NCBI RefSeq assembly: GCF_001540865.1
Contig: NC_033640.1
Coordinates: forward strand, 345,174-409,173
Direction: 5' to 3'
DNA length: 64,000 nt
Origin: Ananas comosus
Lineage: Eukaryota > Streptophyta > Magnoliopsida > Poales > Bromeliaceae
Within the stretch, counting starts at the first letter, position 1. Each line of letters opens with the position of its first letter. Under the pieces are notes generated by a model. The model was given only the letters and a program-made list of their open reading frames with translations. It made no database searches and was not told the origin of the DNA. This document shows, one piece after another, positions 27,414-41,290 of this stretch. A program made the position numbers and the translations under genes.

Positions 27414-28332
27414 TTCATTATATTTAGATTATGAAAATATGCTATATTTTCTTTTGAGTTTGTCACTAGGTTTTAATCTCCAGGCTCCCCTTATATTATT
27501 TTTTTTAAATCTGAAAAGCGAAAAAAAGTGCTTCACTTCGGCTTGTTTGTTTCGCTAAAATTTTCGGATGAACTAGAGTTTGGATAAAATTAATTTTCTT
27601 TCATTGTTTATTATATAATTGTAAAACCGACGTTTTTTTTTAATTTTACTATTTATTTGCTAGAAAATAAATGATGTACAAATTAGAGGTGTGAGAAATC
27701 AATTAATATCTTATTCCTTTTCTTTTACTTTTATTTTTCTGCAATTGATTTTATCTTATAGATTAGGTTGAAGTGAATTAAGCTATTGTGGAGAGTTTGA
27801 TTTTCGATGGACGGTGAACCGAAAAACTAAAGTGAACATTTATTGCTGAAAATTACTAAATTTTTTTTTATTTTTTGTATAACAAATATAATCAATGACA
27901 AATATAATCAGAAATAAAATTCTGACCTTATGGATAATAATCAGTGCACCAACCATTGGACTAGATAAGGGGTTGTTCATAACATTTTTTTTTAATCTAT
28001 TTTTCTAAAATTGTTAATTTCAAAAACGTCAAAATGTTGTGAATTGTACGTTAAAAAAAGACTCAAAAAGAAGTCCGAGGGACTTGTTTCGAATTATCTA
28101 ATAGTTGAGTGGTCTCCGTACATATTACAGTTCTCTCATTGCTCACTTTTTTCTTTTCTTTTTTTTTTGGATTTTCACTCCCACCCGTCGTATACGTGTA
28201 CGATGATTCCCCCTTTGTCAATCTCTTCTACTCCTCCTCTTTAATCTCTCTCTCTCTCTCTCTCTCTTTAGGGTTAGGGTTTCATGCCACACGATTAAAC
28301 CATTTAGAGCTCAACGCGAAGCGAGGAGGACG
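27414..28332 (+). promoter_or_regulatory. Upstream region and 5' UTR of the CAMTA gene
   Basis: The 5' UTR probably starts in the CT-rich run (28243-28268, TCTCTCTC...). It carries TTTAGGGTTAGGGTTTC (28266-28282), the reverse complement of the plant telo-box AAACCCTAA, a motif seen in promoters of many plant housekeeping genes. No definite TATA box. The GCGAAGCGAGGAGGACG leader immediately precedes the ATG. Confidence 0.5.
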
Positions 28333-31300
28333 ATGCAGCAACAAGGTACAAAGGCCAAAATCCAAAATCGCATCCTTTTTCGATTTTCCCGTTGTGGATC
28401 TGTAAGGGTCCCTTTTTTGTTCTTTTATTCACTTTTACGGCGCGAGCTTTTGTTTTTGGTTTGAGTCGTAGTCAATTTTGGTCTGATTCGGTAGCAAAAG
28501 TTGGTGGGATTTGTAAAAGTTTGGAATTTTTTTTGCCCTTTTGTTTTTTTTTTTTTTTGTACTATTTAGAGTAAATTAGTGTCTGGTAGTCGCAAGATCT
28601 GTTTTTGTTTTTTTAAATCAGCAGTAATTAGTCTTTTTTAGTGAGAAATTTGGATTCTGGGTCGTTGCTTTGAGTTGGAATCATAAGCTCTTTACTTGTT
28701 CGATTAAATGCTGTAGTTAGAAGTTATACACTGTTTGAGTGCTTGGTCAATTTTAATTTGGCGTGCTAAGATTCCGAAAGGCTTTGCTTTGTAAGTAAAT
28801 GGAGAGTTCAATTTGTTATGGAGTGGAGGAGCTATGGAAAAGGGCTAATCTTTATACCAGGAATTCATAGGGTGAACTTTTTGCTTTCGTTTGCATTCGT
28901 GCGTCAATGATGTAGTGTTCTAATTACCCTTCGGTGATCATGCGGTCGACTTATTTTGAAGTTTGATATGTTCACTTTATGCGCTTCTCCAGGTTATGAT
29001 ATCAATCTGCTGAGACAAGAAGCTCACGCGAGGTGGCTGAAGCCTTCTGAAGTGCTTTTCATCTTGCAGAATTATGAGAGTTTCAAGATCGATTCCGAGC
29101 CCCCTCAAAAGCCACCCAGTATTGCTTAGAAACTTCATTTCTCTGATGTTTTGTCTTGCTTACGTATTAATTTATGGTGGCCATTAATTTGCATTTTCTC
29201 GATTTGTTTAGGTGGTTCGCTGTTCCTTTTCAACCGTAGGGTGCTCCGGTTTTTCCGGAAAGATGGCCATGCGTGGCGGAGGAAGAAAGATGGGAGGGCT
29301 GTTGGCGAAGCTCATGAGAAACTTAAGGTTAATTTCATATTACTTTTTTTTTTTGTACTGGCATGTCAAAACACCGAGTGTTTTCATCTCTGCTGGTCAG
29401 TAGATTATGCTTAATGTAGCATTTTTTTGTTTTTTTTGTTTTTCCTGAAGGATGCTTATAATAGATTCTATTCTACATGTACCAGCTCCCCTACCATTTT
29501 CTCGTAAAACAGTGCATACTAATAGTTTTAATAAGAACTTTTAACTTAGGATGGGGATAGTGAAGGCGGTAGCTCCAAAGAAAGGTTCTCTAAAATTAAT
29601 GTTGTACTGGAACATGTGAACGAGCAATGGCTTTTAGTTAAGAATTATTGTGAATGTTCATGAATTGTACCCTCTGCTAGTGAAGGAATTATTATGTGAA
29701 CCTGGGAACCCCACGTTGGTAGTGGGCCTCTCATCCCATCTCCTTTCATTGCATCTCTAGTTTTAGTTGTCGCTGAAAGTGAGTTGCAGCCTTTTCTTGA
29801 TTTAAGAATTATACACATTTTCTTTAAAGAGAGTTGGACGGCCTGATGGAAAAGTATGATATAGGACGGAGGGAGATGGGATGGGCGGCCCATGTCGGAT
29901 GTGGTGGCGTAGGTTTAAGCTATAGTCTCTGCTCTTGGTGTTGAAGAGCAATTCATCAAGCACTTTTGTAGTTTCCCCATTCTTTGAATTGAATTTGTCA
30001 CCTCTTCTTCCTTGTTTTCAGCAAATCTCAGGATTAGATGTGCACATTAATCTTCATCAGTAGGAAATCTCTATTTTATCTTACAATATGCTATCCTTTG
30101 TTTTATTTGGTCTGCTGATTGTGGCTATGTTTCTCATGTTCAGAAGTATTCATTTTGTTCAGAAGTATATCTGACATTTGTGTGCATTTATAGGTTGGGA
30201 ATGCTGATGTCTTGAGTTGCTATTATGCTCATGGAGAGCGAAATCCATACTTTCAGAGACGAAGCTATTGGATGCTGGATCCGTAAGTTAAACATTTCTG
30301 GAAGTGTTGAAAGAAATTATTTAGTACTTGAGCTAGGATGCTTTTGTGCCCATGAGCGCAGAGCCCTTCGTGCTTACTAGTTTTTTATGCTAAGGCATCT
30401 GAATCGGCAACTGAGACTGTTAAACATAATCCAGAGTATTAGAAGTATTGAGGAACCAAATTTCATGATTTGTCTACATTGTTCACTTTATTATTGAAAG
30501 TTCTCAAAATCAACATTTTTAATGGCCAACATAAGGTATTTGGTTGTTTGATGGTGCAGAGTAATTTGAATTAGTTAATTTTTGATAGAGAATGCTCTTC
30601 ACTGTGCAAAACAAGATCATGTCCTATGACTTCAAGTTTGAAGAATCGTATCATCTAATGTTGTGAGGTTTTCAATTTTACTGTTCACTTTTGGACCACT
30701 CAGTTGTAAGGTAAATGATTTTGAAAAATCATGAAATTTGATTTCTATGAACTTAAAATACTGTAGATTATGTTTAATATGCCAATCTTCAATTTGGATG
30801 CCCCAGCATCAAAAATGACCTGTAAGCATAAACAACTTTATATTTAATTTCTATTCAACTTCCTTATTCTTTCACATCCTGGTGATTTGATACTTTGGTT
30901 TTTGCATTTGCTTCCTCAAGTTGACATTTAGGTTTAGCGGACAATATGCTGAATTTTTATTACTCGACTTTTTGTTCACAGTTTCAGCCAAGTTGAGAGG
31001 GAAAAATGATCTGGACATTTTAGACAAGTTTAGCGGATGGATTGCTATGAAGTTTGAGGAAGTAAATCTAAATTGGCTAGAAAGAAAGGGCATGTGGTCT
31101 ATTCTTCCAAATAAAATTAATGACACAGCATTTTCATCTAATATAGATGTCCTTAAGATGTGATAAATGAAAATTGAAGCATCACTTCATTACAAAATCA
31201 TCACTTGGTCTCAGAATTTGCAATTATAATAGCTGAAACAAGATGACTCACAATATACAGTTCAAAATCATCCAATTTTGTTACTTTTTTGTTTTTATGC

Positions 31301-34300
31301 ATCCATTTCCTCCAAAGAAATTGTTTCTAACCTGCAACCTTTTTTTTTTGGCAGTTTTCTCTAACTTGTGGGCCAAATCTGAAACAGTTTTAATGTAATG
31401 ATATAGTTAGCCTCTATTTTGCATTCCTCAAAGTTGTACTTTCTAAGTTCTATACATTGCAGAAATTCTGAGCTTACTAGATTGTTTTAGTCAAATGATA
31501 TATATATATATATGTGTGTGTGTGTTTGATGTGCCGTATTCAGGTTCTTCAGCTTTACGTTGGCCTAGTTTTCGGTTATCGATGTTAGTTTACTATTTCT
31601 GCTGCTATAACCATTATATATCACTGCCACCTGTCTCATATTTATTTCCTTTGCAGGGCTTATGAGCACATTGTTCTTGTTCACTATAGAGAAGTGGCTG
31701 AGGTTTGTTATCAATTTCTTCTACGCACACTTTCCTACATTGTCCACTTAATTCATAAACCTTAGCTTATGCATGATAATTCTTAACCTGCACTTAATTC
31801 ATAAGTTCCTGTTCTTTGAATGCTTGTAATTGCTCAAGAGATATATCAAGCTATATTTTTTTAATCAGATATCTGTATCTGTTATTTTTTTTTTTCTTTT
31901 GTTCCTTCCCCCATTATGCTGTTCTCTCTTCAGTGTCCGATGGTTAAATTTTCTCTTTTCCCTTTTTCTTTTTTTCTTCTTCTGCTTTTTTTTTCTTTAT
32001 CTCTTTTGAGACTATTTTTTTGATGACTTGCTCTTTCTTTTTTCAACAGTGAGATTTCAACCGAACAATAAGTTATGCATCACCTTATAGTATATGTTTC
32101 ACGTCTACCTCGAGAAATGCAAGGACACTTTTCTTGTAGTCTAATTTCTTTCTTTCATCACTCAGGGAAGATATACTGGATCAATCTCAAACTTGTCACC
32201 AGAACCGAACGCAACAGTTGATCGGACCACCATCAGTAGCAATACCCAATCTCAGGGCCTCACTACGGGAAATAATGAGTTCTGTGAACCATATCATAGC
32301 TCATGCAGCTCAAGTCCGGTAGAGGATGCTATTTCTAAGGCAGACGAAAGGAATGATTCCACAGATGGATCGGGAAAATATAACAGCTCGACTCGTCAAG
32401 CCCTAAAAAAGCTTGCAGAGCAGTTAAGTTTAGAAGATGATGATTACATTCACCTTGAAAAAAATCACCCTGATTACCCTGTCATGAATGAGAATTTACA
32501 ATTATCATCCAATGTCGGGGGATATGTTCACGATAGTGGCGCTGGAAAGCAGGTTGGATATGCCGATTTCCAATCACTTGATGTTTCAGGTAGTTCCTGT
32601 ATACCTATCAAATTAAATAGGTTTAGGATGTGTTTGTTTTGTCGTAAAACTGCCTTGAAAAAAAATTTTCAGTGGAAAAGCAAAATTCTGATGTTTGTTT
32701 GCTTGTAAATTTTTTTTTTTCGGAAAACTCCCCTTACGAATTCTGAGGAAAACCAGTGTTTTCGTTTTCTGCTCGTTTCGAGCGGAAAACGAAAACCAAC
32801 GCCGAAAAATCACGGCTTTGGGAGGAGAGCGGGGGCAGCAGGCGCGGAGTCCACGAGGCACACGGTGGACCTCTCTCCCCCCCCCTCTTTTCTTTTATAT
32901 AATATATATATATATATATTTTAAAAGATAGTATTTTATTAAAATATAAATATATTTTTATTATATAATATTTTATTTATAAATATTATTTATAAATATC
33001 TAGTAATTTATTTTATAGTATTAAATATATACTATTATATATTATATTACATACTTAATTATTGCATAATATATTTTAAATATATTTTATTTATAAATAT
33101 AAACTATAATACTAACATATGTAATATGATAATAATTATATATTAATAATATAAAATATATAAAATAGAAAAAATATATAATAATTTTATTTATAAATTT
33201 TTCTTTTTTTTTCCTTTCAACTAAACAACCGTAACAGAAAACTTTTTTTTTTTCCTACAAACCAAACACTAGAGGACATAAAATTTATTTTCCTCCGAAT
33301 TTTGTTTTTCCACCGATTTTTGTTTTTCATAGTTTTATGTCAAACCAAACACACCCTTAGGTAGTTTGAAACTAATCCTGATTTTCCGGCATTTATAAAT
33401 ATAATTGAATCACTAGATGATATGATTGAAATGTATGGATAATTGCTCTACTATCCTGATTCCTTCTTGGTCCTTGAAATTTTCACTTAATATCATTGGT
33501 CCCTGAATCTTCTCATTATATTGCAATTCCATCTTTGGCCATGAAAATACGTGTTATCTGTTACTTTTACATGAACTGGCGTTTTCAACCCTGTTTCAAG
33601 TAAAGAGAAACAAGCCAGGGTAGGGAGTAAAATGGTCATTTTAACAAGAAAACTAAGATGCCTTGGATGGTCGGATGGAATTGTAATCTCTAAGAAAGTT
33701 CGAGAACTAAAGTGTTTAAGTCAGTTCAGGGACCAAGTGGCGATATCAGGATAATATAGGGATCATCTTACATTTTACATTTTTTTAATGTCATGAGATT
33801 CTAACGTGTTGATACTAAGAAGCTGCCACTCCTGTATAAGCTATTTCTTACTTTATTAATTTAGGGAATCATCGAATGGAACAGACTCTTTATCTTGGTA
33901 CTAGCTATGGTTTTGAAAGAAAAGAATCACCTTCGTGGAAGGATATGCTGGAGTTGAGTTCAAGCTCAGGTGGGAGTGACGATTATAGAAGAACAAATTT
34001 CTTGGGCTCCAATGACACTCCTGAGTTAGAGGCTCCTGCCAAAGATATGCTAACAAATGGAACAGTGAGGACTCTTTATATCTCTTTATTTCATCACTTT
34101 CTTTTCCTTTTTTGGTTTGGTCACCATTCATTATACGTATTATCTGAAGATAATTTTAAAGGGATCTATATAAAATATCGGTCATTTTTTTTTAATCTAC
34201 ACCATATATAATAAAGAGCAGGTCTAAGTACGTCCTATTTGCTTTTAAATTTGAGATTTAGCACTTAGTTTCTCCAGGGATGCTGAGTTTTAGGAGCAAA

Positions 34301-37300
34301 TACACTTCGAAGACTTTAATTTCTTCTATTTCCCATTCAAAGTAACATACAATTGCATAATCTACGTTGTTCTGTTACTTTTAATAATCAAATTCATATG
34401 TATACTAATTTAGTTTCTCTTTGCAGAATACAATGCTGTTTTCAGCAGAAAGAAATGAAGGCCCAACAATTTCATTTGAAGAATTATCGGTATTGCAAAA
34501 TTCAAAAGACACCTCTAATGGCCATCAACTTGATGAGAGTGAATTGCGGGTCCAACTATCTGCCTCTAGAAGATATCTGCTAGGATCCAACAACTATAAT
34601 CAGTCACCATCATCAAATTCTCTTCAAGTCCTAACTGATGATTTGATGCTTCAAGGAAACCCCCGCACGAATTGGATGGCGAGTATACCCTTGGCTGTTG
34701 AGAACAACACATACTCTACTGAGAACAACATATACTCTACTGAGAACAACATATACTCTACCGACTTAAGGTCATGGTTTGATCACTATCAGTTCAATTC
34801 GTCTCTTGGGCTGGATTCGAGTCTAACACCAGTGCAGAATCAGCAGTTTAGCATTTCTGAAATCTCACCAGAATGGGCATATTGCTCTGAACGGACGAAG
34901 GTAATGATGTTGTTGAATATTAAAATCAACTAGTTGTATTGGAAGTACCAAGATAGTTATGTGATTATCAATTGTATTTACTGGTTTATTTTTCTTTTTC
35001 TGCTGATATGTTCTCACTGTTGACTTTGACATTTAATTTCATTTCCTCCATATTCTATAGCAACCAAAGATAGGGATATATGGAAGTTTCAGCGAGATTT
35101 AAAAAGATTTCATATCAAATTTGTTTCTATAATTTTTCTTGGGATTAATTTATCTCTCCTATTTCATCCTGTTATGATCATGTTAAGCTTGCAACTATCG
35201 TACTGCTGTAATCTTTAATATTTTCAATTGATCGTATGCAATTCTTAGTCTGGAAAGCCCTGGAAATTTAGTGAATTCATATCCTGATTTAATCAATTTC
35301 TTTGCCTTTTTTTTCTGCTTACTTTACGAGTTGCACTTGAAACAATTCCTCTTCTGATATAATCATGTAAAAAACACAAATTACAGGTGATCATTGTGGG
35401 AAAATTTCTTTGCGATCCCTCAGAGTGTTCATGGGCAGCTATGTTTGGCGACGTCGAGGTCCCAATCGAAATTGTACAAGGGGGTGTCCTTCGTTGCAAA
35501 GCTCCTCAACATAGTGCAGGAAAAGTCACACTATGTGTCACGTCTGCTAATAGGGAATCATGCAGCGAATTGCGAGAATTTGAATTTCGTGAAAGGCCAA
35601 CTACTGCTTTTTCCACAGGCACTTCCCCATCTATGAACAATGCAAAAATTGCTGAAGAACAATTATTGCTTGCAAAGTTTGTACAATTGCTCATATCTCA
35701 AAATGATAGTTCAACTACAGAATGCTTTGGAAGATTAAATGCTTCTGATGATCAGTGGCAACAACTGATTGATGCTCTCGAAAGTGGGTGTGAGAATCCA
35801 TTAGGCACCGTTGATTGGATTATCGAGGAGCTATTGAAAGATAAGCTTTTCAGTTGGCTATCATCAAAAAGCGTACTATCTAAGCAAGAACAAGGGATTA
35901 TACATTTGATTTCTGGTCTGGGATATGAATGGGCCCTAAATCCAATAATTAATGCGGGTGTCGGCATAAATTTTCGTGATGCAAATGGATGGACCCCTCT
36001 TCATTGGGCTGCACATTTTGGAAGGTAATTAAATTTGTTTACTTTTTGAAGTTGGACCTTCTGAAGAGAGATATCTTTGTGTTGATTTACTGTATGCCTT
36101 TGAAAATCATCTATTTACCTGTACACCCTATTAAATCTAATTTTGATTTATGCCCTTTGTAAGTGCAATTTCTTAAAAGAAATACCATTAAGATGGGGAG
36201 TTATCTATAGGATAAGGGGAGCTTCATTTTTTCTTACAAAAGAGTTCTTTTAAGAGGGATGTTTTCATAATTATAAGGGCATATTTCTAAAAAAAATCAT
36301 GTTTCATAAGTGTGTATAGGATAATATTTTAATCGACATAATTCCGGGAAATATAAATATTTCTTTTCCAATTTGGTAGTAATGATGTTATAGTTTGAGG
36401 GGTACATTTTATCCAGATGTTAGGTCAATAACAGAATTGACCAGGTGCATTGCACTTTCTCTATCAATAATAATAGTTGCTTTGTAAATATTACTGTCCT
36501 TTGGAAAATATATAATTTTACTAAATGAAGAAGAAACTTGATGATTGATTGGTAGGATCTTTTTTTTTCTTTTTGTTTTTGCAGGGAAAATATGGTTGCT
36601 GCACTTCTTGCAGCTGGCGCATCAGCTGGTTTAGTTACAGACCCCACTCCACAAGATCCAGTCGGCAAAACTCCTGGTTTTATAGCGTCTGCAAGAGGCC
36701 ACAAAGGTCTCGCTGGCTATCTTTCTGAAATTGCCCTCACCAGCCATCTCTTCTCCCTTACAATACAAGAATGTGAGATTTCTAAAGTTTCTGCTGAAGT
36801 AGAAGCTGATATGGCCGTAGAAAGCATATCGCAAAGGAGTGCACAATTACGTGGAGGTTCCGAAGATGAGCTTACCATAAGGGATTCTTTGGCAGCTGTT
36901 AGAAACGCGACTCAAGCTGCAGCTCGCATTCAAGCGGCTTTTCGAGCTCATTCTTTCAGGAAGAAGCAGGAAAAAGCTGGTCAATTCATAGATGATTATG
37001 GAATGACTCAAGAAGAAGTTTTGGCTGCAGCTAAGTTGCATAGGTCTCAGAAGTTTGAGAGAGCGGCTCTTTCTATTCAGAAGAATTATCGGGGTTGGAA
37101 AGGACGCAAAGATTTTCTTACTCTTCGCAAACATGTTGTGAAGATACAGGTACTTGACTGAGTAGTACCTTTTTCTTTTTATGTGCAACCCTGTAAAATT
37201 TGAATTTTCATATGTGCCTCTTAAAAGTGCAGTTTCTTACAATTGACATAAGTGCCCTTATCTTAATCTAGGGAGTCATCTGATTCATCAGGGGCAGTTA

Positions 37301-38908
37301 GTTTTCTATTAGAATTTTTGAAGAAGGGCATTCATAATGTATTATCTTCAAGTGGGGCTCTTTGTGACATGCTCATCATTAACTTATAAGTTAATGTCCC
37401 TCATTAGAATTATCTTACTTGCAATTGTATTTTTAACTTTGTTTGAGTAATCAGATAAGTAAAAGAAGCATCCAACACATATTGTGATGCATCCAGTATC
37501 TATTTTCACGGAAGACGAGTTCGTTCTTATTGAATATGGACATGCCTAGAGAATTTGAAGTATCTGCACAGATATAGAAGATTTTTATGAATCTAAGATA
37601 AATATAATATTTTTACTTTGATTTGTGACAGGCCCATGTAAGAGGCCATCAGGTGAGAAAGAAATACAGAGAGATACTTCGGGCTGTAAGTGTCATAGAG
37701 AAGATCGTACTGAGGTGGCGAAGGAGAGGGAGCGGTCTACGTGGGTTTCGAAATGAACCCGAACCGGAAATGGTTGAAGTGGAGGAGGATGAGGAGGAGG
37801 AAGATGTAGCCAAGGTTTTCCGGAAGCAAAAAGTGGATGAAGCTCTCGAAGAAGCCGTTTCTCGGGTGCTTTCTATGGTAGACTCCCCCAAAGCTAGGCA
37901 GCAGTACTGCCGCGTGCTCGGAAGATATCACCAAGCTAAGGTAGACACCAAAAAAGAATGTAGTGGAAACTAATAGAACATCACAGTGATAGTGGTAGAA
38001 CTTCTGCATATAAGTATGCTTTTATTAGAGCTGTTAAAACAAGCAGTGATTGCTTTTCCATTGAAATCCCCTCTATAGTAGAAGCAAAAGCTCTAAATCA
38101 GAGCTTTTGAGTTTGCAGCCCAAAATCATTAAATTCTGAAAAGATTCATCAATTGGCTATCCAACTGAAAATTATTTTGGTCTGCTGTATGCAAGTTGGA
38201 ACCTCACTTACAGTGTTTAACTAGAAGTTGGTGGCTTATATTAACCTAATATTTAACAAAGTATTACCACAACTCCGTTTCATTTACCTATTAAACTTTT
38301 CTAGTAAGCCTTATCTTAGTGATCAGCATTTTATGTATCTCTTGAAGGTAAAAATGCACTTGGACCCCTTGAATTTACGTCCACGACCTATGTTGACACC
38401 ATTCAATTGTTGTACAATCTAGTTTAACTTATTTTGTTATAATTGAGGATTCTGTTAAGAGTTAACCCCCCCTCCATTTACTGCAAACACCTCCATTTGC
38501 TCTTAGACCTAAACTGTTAAGGGAATTGACAATTCTGTTTGCTGAAGAGGGGATGGAGGCATACCTACTATTGGAACAATTCTAATCAAATTGAACAAAG
38601 TTGGGATGTGAATTAGAAAAAAAAAAGCCAAAAAACAGGAGGTTCTTCATATTTACATTTTGTGAGCTACTCAACAATCTCTTTTATTGTTTCCTAATTT
38701 GTAGGCTGATTCGAGCACGCCGGATGAAGCAACATCAAGACTCCGTGATGACTTTACTATCATAGAAGATGATGACTTCATGTACTCATCGTAAGTTTAA
38801 GGAAAGGCCTGGGTTCTAATTTACCAACTAATAGTAACTTAATAAGACTTAATACTCATGCTTGTTAAATGATTTTCTAGCGCTCGCCGTCCTGTGAAGT
38901 GTAACTAA
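28333..38908 (+). CDS. CAMTA: Calmodulin-binding transcription activator (CAMTA)
   Basis: Nuclear calcium/calmodulin-responsive transcription factor. Exons: 28333-28345, 28993-29118, 29212-29327, 30194-30282, 31657-31702, 32166-32589, 33865-34064, 34427-34900, 35387-36024, 36585-37149, 37632-37940, and a last exon at 38705-38794, or 38705-38790 joined to 38881-38908. Joined length is a multiple of three (1029 or 1037 aa), with GT-AG at every junction. Domains: CG-1 DNA-binding domain (about 5-132; LRQEAHARWLKPSEVLFILQ, FLFNRRVLRFFRKDGHAWRR, RRSYWMLDP, EHIVLVHYREVAEG); TIG/IPT immunoglobulin-like fold (about 497-582; VIIVGKFLCDPSECSWAAMF); ankyrin region (about 676-755; NGWTPLHWAAHFGRENMVAA); IQ motifs near 820, 870 and 894 (RIQAAFRAHSFRKK, SIQKNYRGWKGRKDF, KIQAHVRGHQVRKKYRE) that would bind calmodulin. 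All expected domains are present, so the gene looks functional. Introns hold MITEs. Confidence 0.95.
30335..30840. mobile_element. Long-TIR MITE remnant in CAMTA intron 4
   Basis: GAGCTAGGATGCTTTTGTGC, AACTGAGACTGTTAAACATA and ATCCAGAGTATTAGAAGTAT on the left pair loosely with AAAATACTGTAGATTATGTT and CATCAAAAATGACCTGTAAG on the right, the same order as the 4908 family. Strongly diverged, so an old insertion. Confidence 0.55.
32626..33356 (+). mobile_element. PIF/Harbinger-like MITE in CAMTA intron 6
   Basis: 731-bp element. Left end GGATGTGTTTGTTTTGTCGT, right end reverse-complemented GGGTGTGTTTGGTTTGACAT. It is flanked by TTA on both sides (32623-32625, 33357-33359), the 3-bp target duplication of PIF/Harbinger (Tourist) elements. 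The interior has a GC-rich block with GTTTTCTGCTCGTTTCGAGC and a long AT-rich block. An ORF across 32695-32931 is element sequence. A second copy in opposite orientation is at 61961. Confidence 0.85.
33440..33780. mobile_element. Inverted-repeat element in CAMTA intron 6
   Basis: Left arm ACTATCCTGATTCC, GGTCCTTGAAATTTTC and TTGGTCCCTGAA face right-arm GTTCAGGGACCAAGTGGCGA and TATCAGGATAATATAGGGAT, with GGAATTGTAATCTC against TATTGCAATTCCATC. Boundaries approximate; no target duplication established. Confidence 0.55.
34700..34762 (+). repeat. In-frame 21-bp coding repeat in CAMTA exon 8
   Basis: Three consecutive copies of GAGAACAACAYATACTCTAC plus Y encode ENNTYST-ENNIYST-ENNIYST in the linker between the CG-1 and TIG domains. 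The period is a multiple of three, so the frame is kept. Confidence 0.9.
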
Positions 38909-40359
38909 GGTGCTTGTAAATAAATGTCGTATATCATGATTTCCTGTAAATTATTTCTTTCTCATGATGTAAATATATATATATATGAGTTGATCAAATA
39001 GCATGTGGTCTAGAGTTAAAATTGTGTTGGTCTTATGTTTTTCCTTCTTTTCTGACTACATAGACAGGAAACCTTAGTGTCTTTTATGTTATGCTAATGC
39101 CGCATAGGATATACCACGTGCCAATTACGAGAGTATTTTGGTAAATTTTAAGCGGTAAAATGATGGTTGAAATCCTTTTAGTAGTAAATTTTTATTTGGG
39201 TGTTGATTCAACTGTGATACATCTTATGTAGCGTTTGCGGTATGAACAAGATCTTCTCCTCCCTGAATTGAGAATTCGGGATGGGGTTGCCTAATGTGGG
39301 ACATTGAGATGTCATGTTTTTTCATGCAAACAATCAATTGTGGATCTGAATCTTTTTCTTGTTGTTTTCTAAAATATTTCAATTTCTTCTGAAAGATAGG
39401 GGTCCGAGTCCCCTCTTTGTCTCGCGAAAGATGCCACCTCGTGAATGGAGTTTGTCTCATCTCTCATCCTTTATTATACTGTCAAATTTTGGCCTTTAAA
39501 TTTGTCCTTGATCAGTTTTAGAAGCATCCGTTGATGAGTTAGGTGTTTGTCTCATATCTCATGTGGGTTGTAAGTAACAACAGTGTGTGATCATATGCTC
39601 CACATGTTTGCATATCCTCTTCCAAATGGCTTTTGTTTTATGTTTACTTTGTATACATTCATCTCAACAGGGTCATCTTCTTCTTGAGAATGAGCTTGAT
39701 CAATCATTTAACTTGATTCAATTTTCACGAGTATTTGCCTTCAACTTCTTATAGATTTATCTACGCTAAACATAAAAATCTCTTTGTTGTTATCAAAGAG
39801 ATTTTTTGTTATGTTATTAACACTAATCTACAATAAGGTGGGCAAGTTGCTATTTTTGTGTACACTTGAGTCTTTAACTATGTTAAAACTAAAATGTTTA
39901 AGCCCAAGTTATTTGCGGCATTATCTGATATGGGACTAATTATTTTTTTTTTTTTATTATTATTACTATTACTATTTTGTGATTAATCCTATAGTGTTAG
40001 GCACGAACTGCGCCTACCGAGCACATGCATCAAAACCTAATTTACGTTAATAATCTGTTTTAAGCTGGGTGGTATCAACTAACTACTCTAAATTTTTTGC
40101 TAATCATCGGTGTGTGTATATATTAATATATATACACACACACTAAGTTATAAAGCACCTGCAATACATGTCCTATTTGCAAATTAAATTACATTAAAAC
40201 GAAAATTTTAAATTAAAATAAATTTTGAATGAATTTAAAATTTAAAATTTAAAATTTAAATAGTTTTTGACGGCTATGAGTTTTTTTTCTAAATTAATTT
40301 ATTTATAAATTTGATTTGTTTCTAAGTATATTTTTTTAATTTAGTAATATCGTATATAT
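38909..40359. other. 3' flank of CAMTA and intergenic DNA
   Basis: Contains the likely CAMTA 3' UTR (to about 39000). A minus-strand 78-codon frame at 39224-39460 shows no known domain. A palindromic TATATATTAATATATATA lies near 40118. No second gene seen. Confidence 0.5.
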
Positions 40360-40641
40360 TTTTTATGTGTTCCATAACACATTTTTTTTTGGGTGTACAC
40401 CCAAAATTTAAAAATGTGATTTGATTACAAAACTAAAATTTAAATTTAAATTTAAACAATCGTTGATTTGATAAACCTATCTTTAAACCATTCTATTTCT
40501 CAAACTTGATTTTTTTTTTTGTTAATAAATTATTTTTTAAAAATTTGCATGAAATATACGTTTATTTTATTTGGATAATTATTTTAAATCTTTTTATTCC
40601 TCAAATTTTTTTCCATTTATATATATATAATATATATAATA

Positions 40642-40673
<32 letters not shown>

Positions 40674-41243
40674 ATAACATAAATTTAGTTGTTTACGGAC
40701 CACATCGGTACACTCACCTCTTCGTTAAAGTGACCGCGATTTATATACCGAACCCGCAAAAAATTTATTTTCGGGCGAATCGGGCGATGCTGTAAAAGGA
40801 GGTGAGCTTACGGGAGGTGACCACACCCAAGTAACCACTACAGTAAGGGTTTCGGATGGGTTTCGGTGTAATGAGGCCCACCTTTTGCGGGCCTAAACTG
40901 GCGCGAACCCGGCCCGGTCTGGCCGGGCCTACAAAAGCTAAAATATTGGGCTTGGGTGCTAGCCTAGTATTTTTTTTTTTTTAGTTTTTCAATATTTTTA
41001 TATGCAACAATCTAAAAAAAATTCTAAATAATTTTTAATTATTAAAAGGATATAATATTGGTTAATTAAAATTAAATTAAAATTAAAATTAAAATTATCT
41101 TTTAGGAGAATTTTCAAATTAAAATTTAAAAAACGATTTGAATAAAAGTTTATAAATAAATCTCAAAAAATTTTCAGAAAGAATTAAAAATAACTTAAAA
41201 AAATTTGATACAAAAATTAAATCACTGGATATTTTAAAGCAAA

Positions 41244-41290
<47 letters not shown>

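Noticed and set aside
32695..32931. ORF in CAMTA intron 6 as an alternative exon
   Set aside because: It lies wholly in the PIF/Harbinger-like MITE and ends in (TA)n.
39224..39460. 78-codon minus-strand ORF downstream of CAMTA
   Set aside because: No domain or homologue recognised and no start or splice support.
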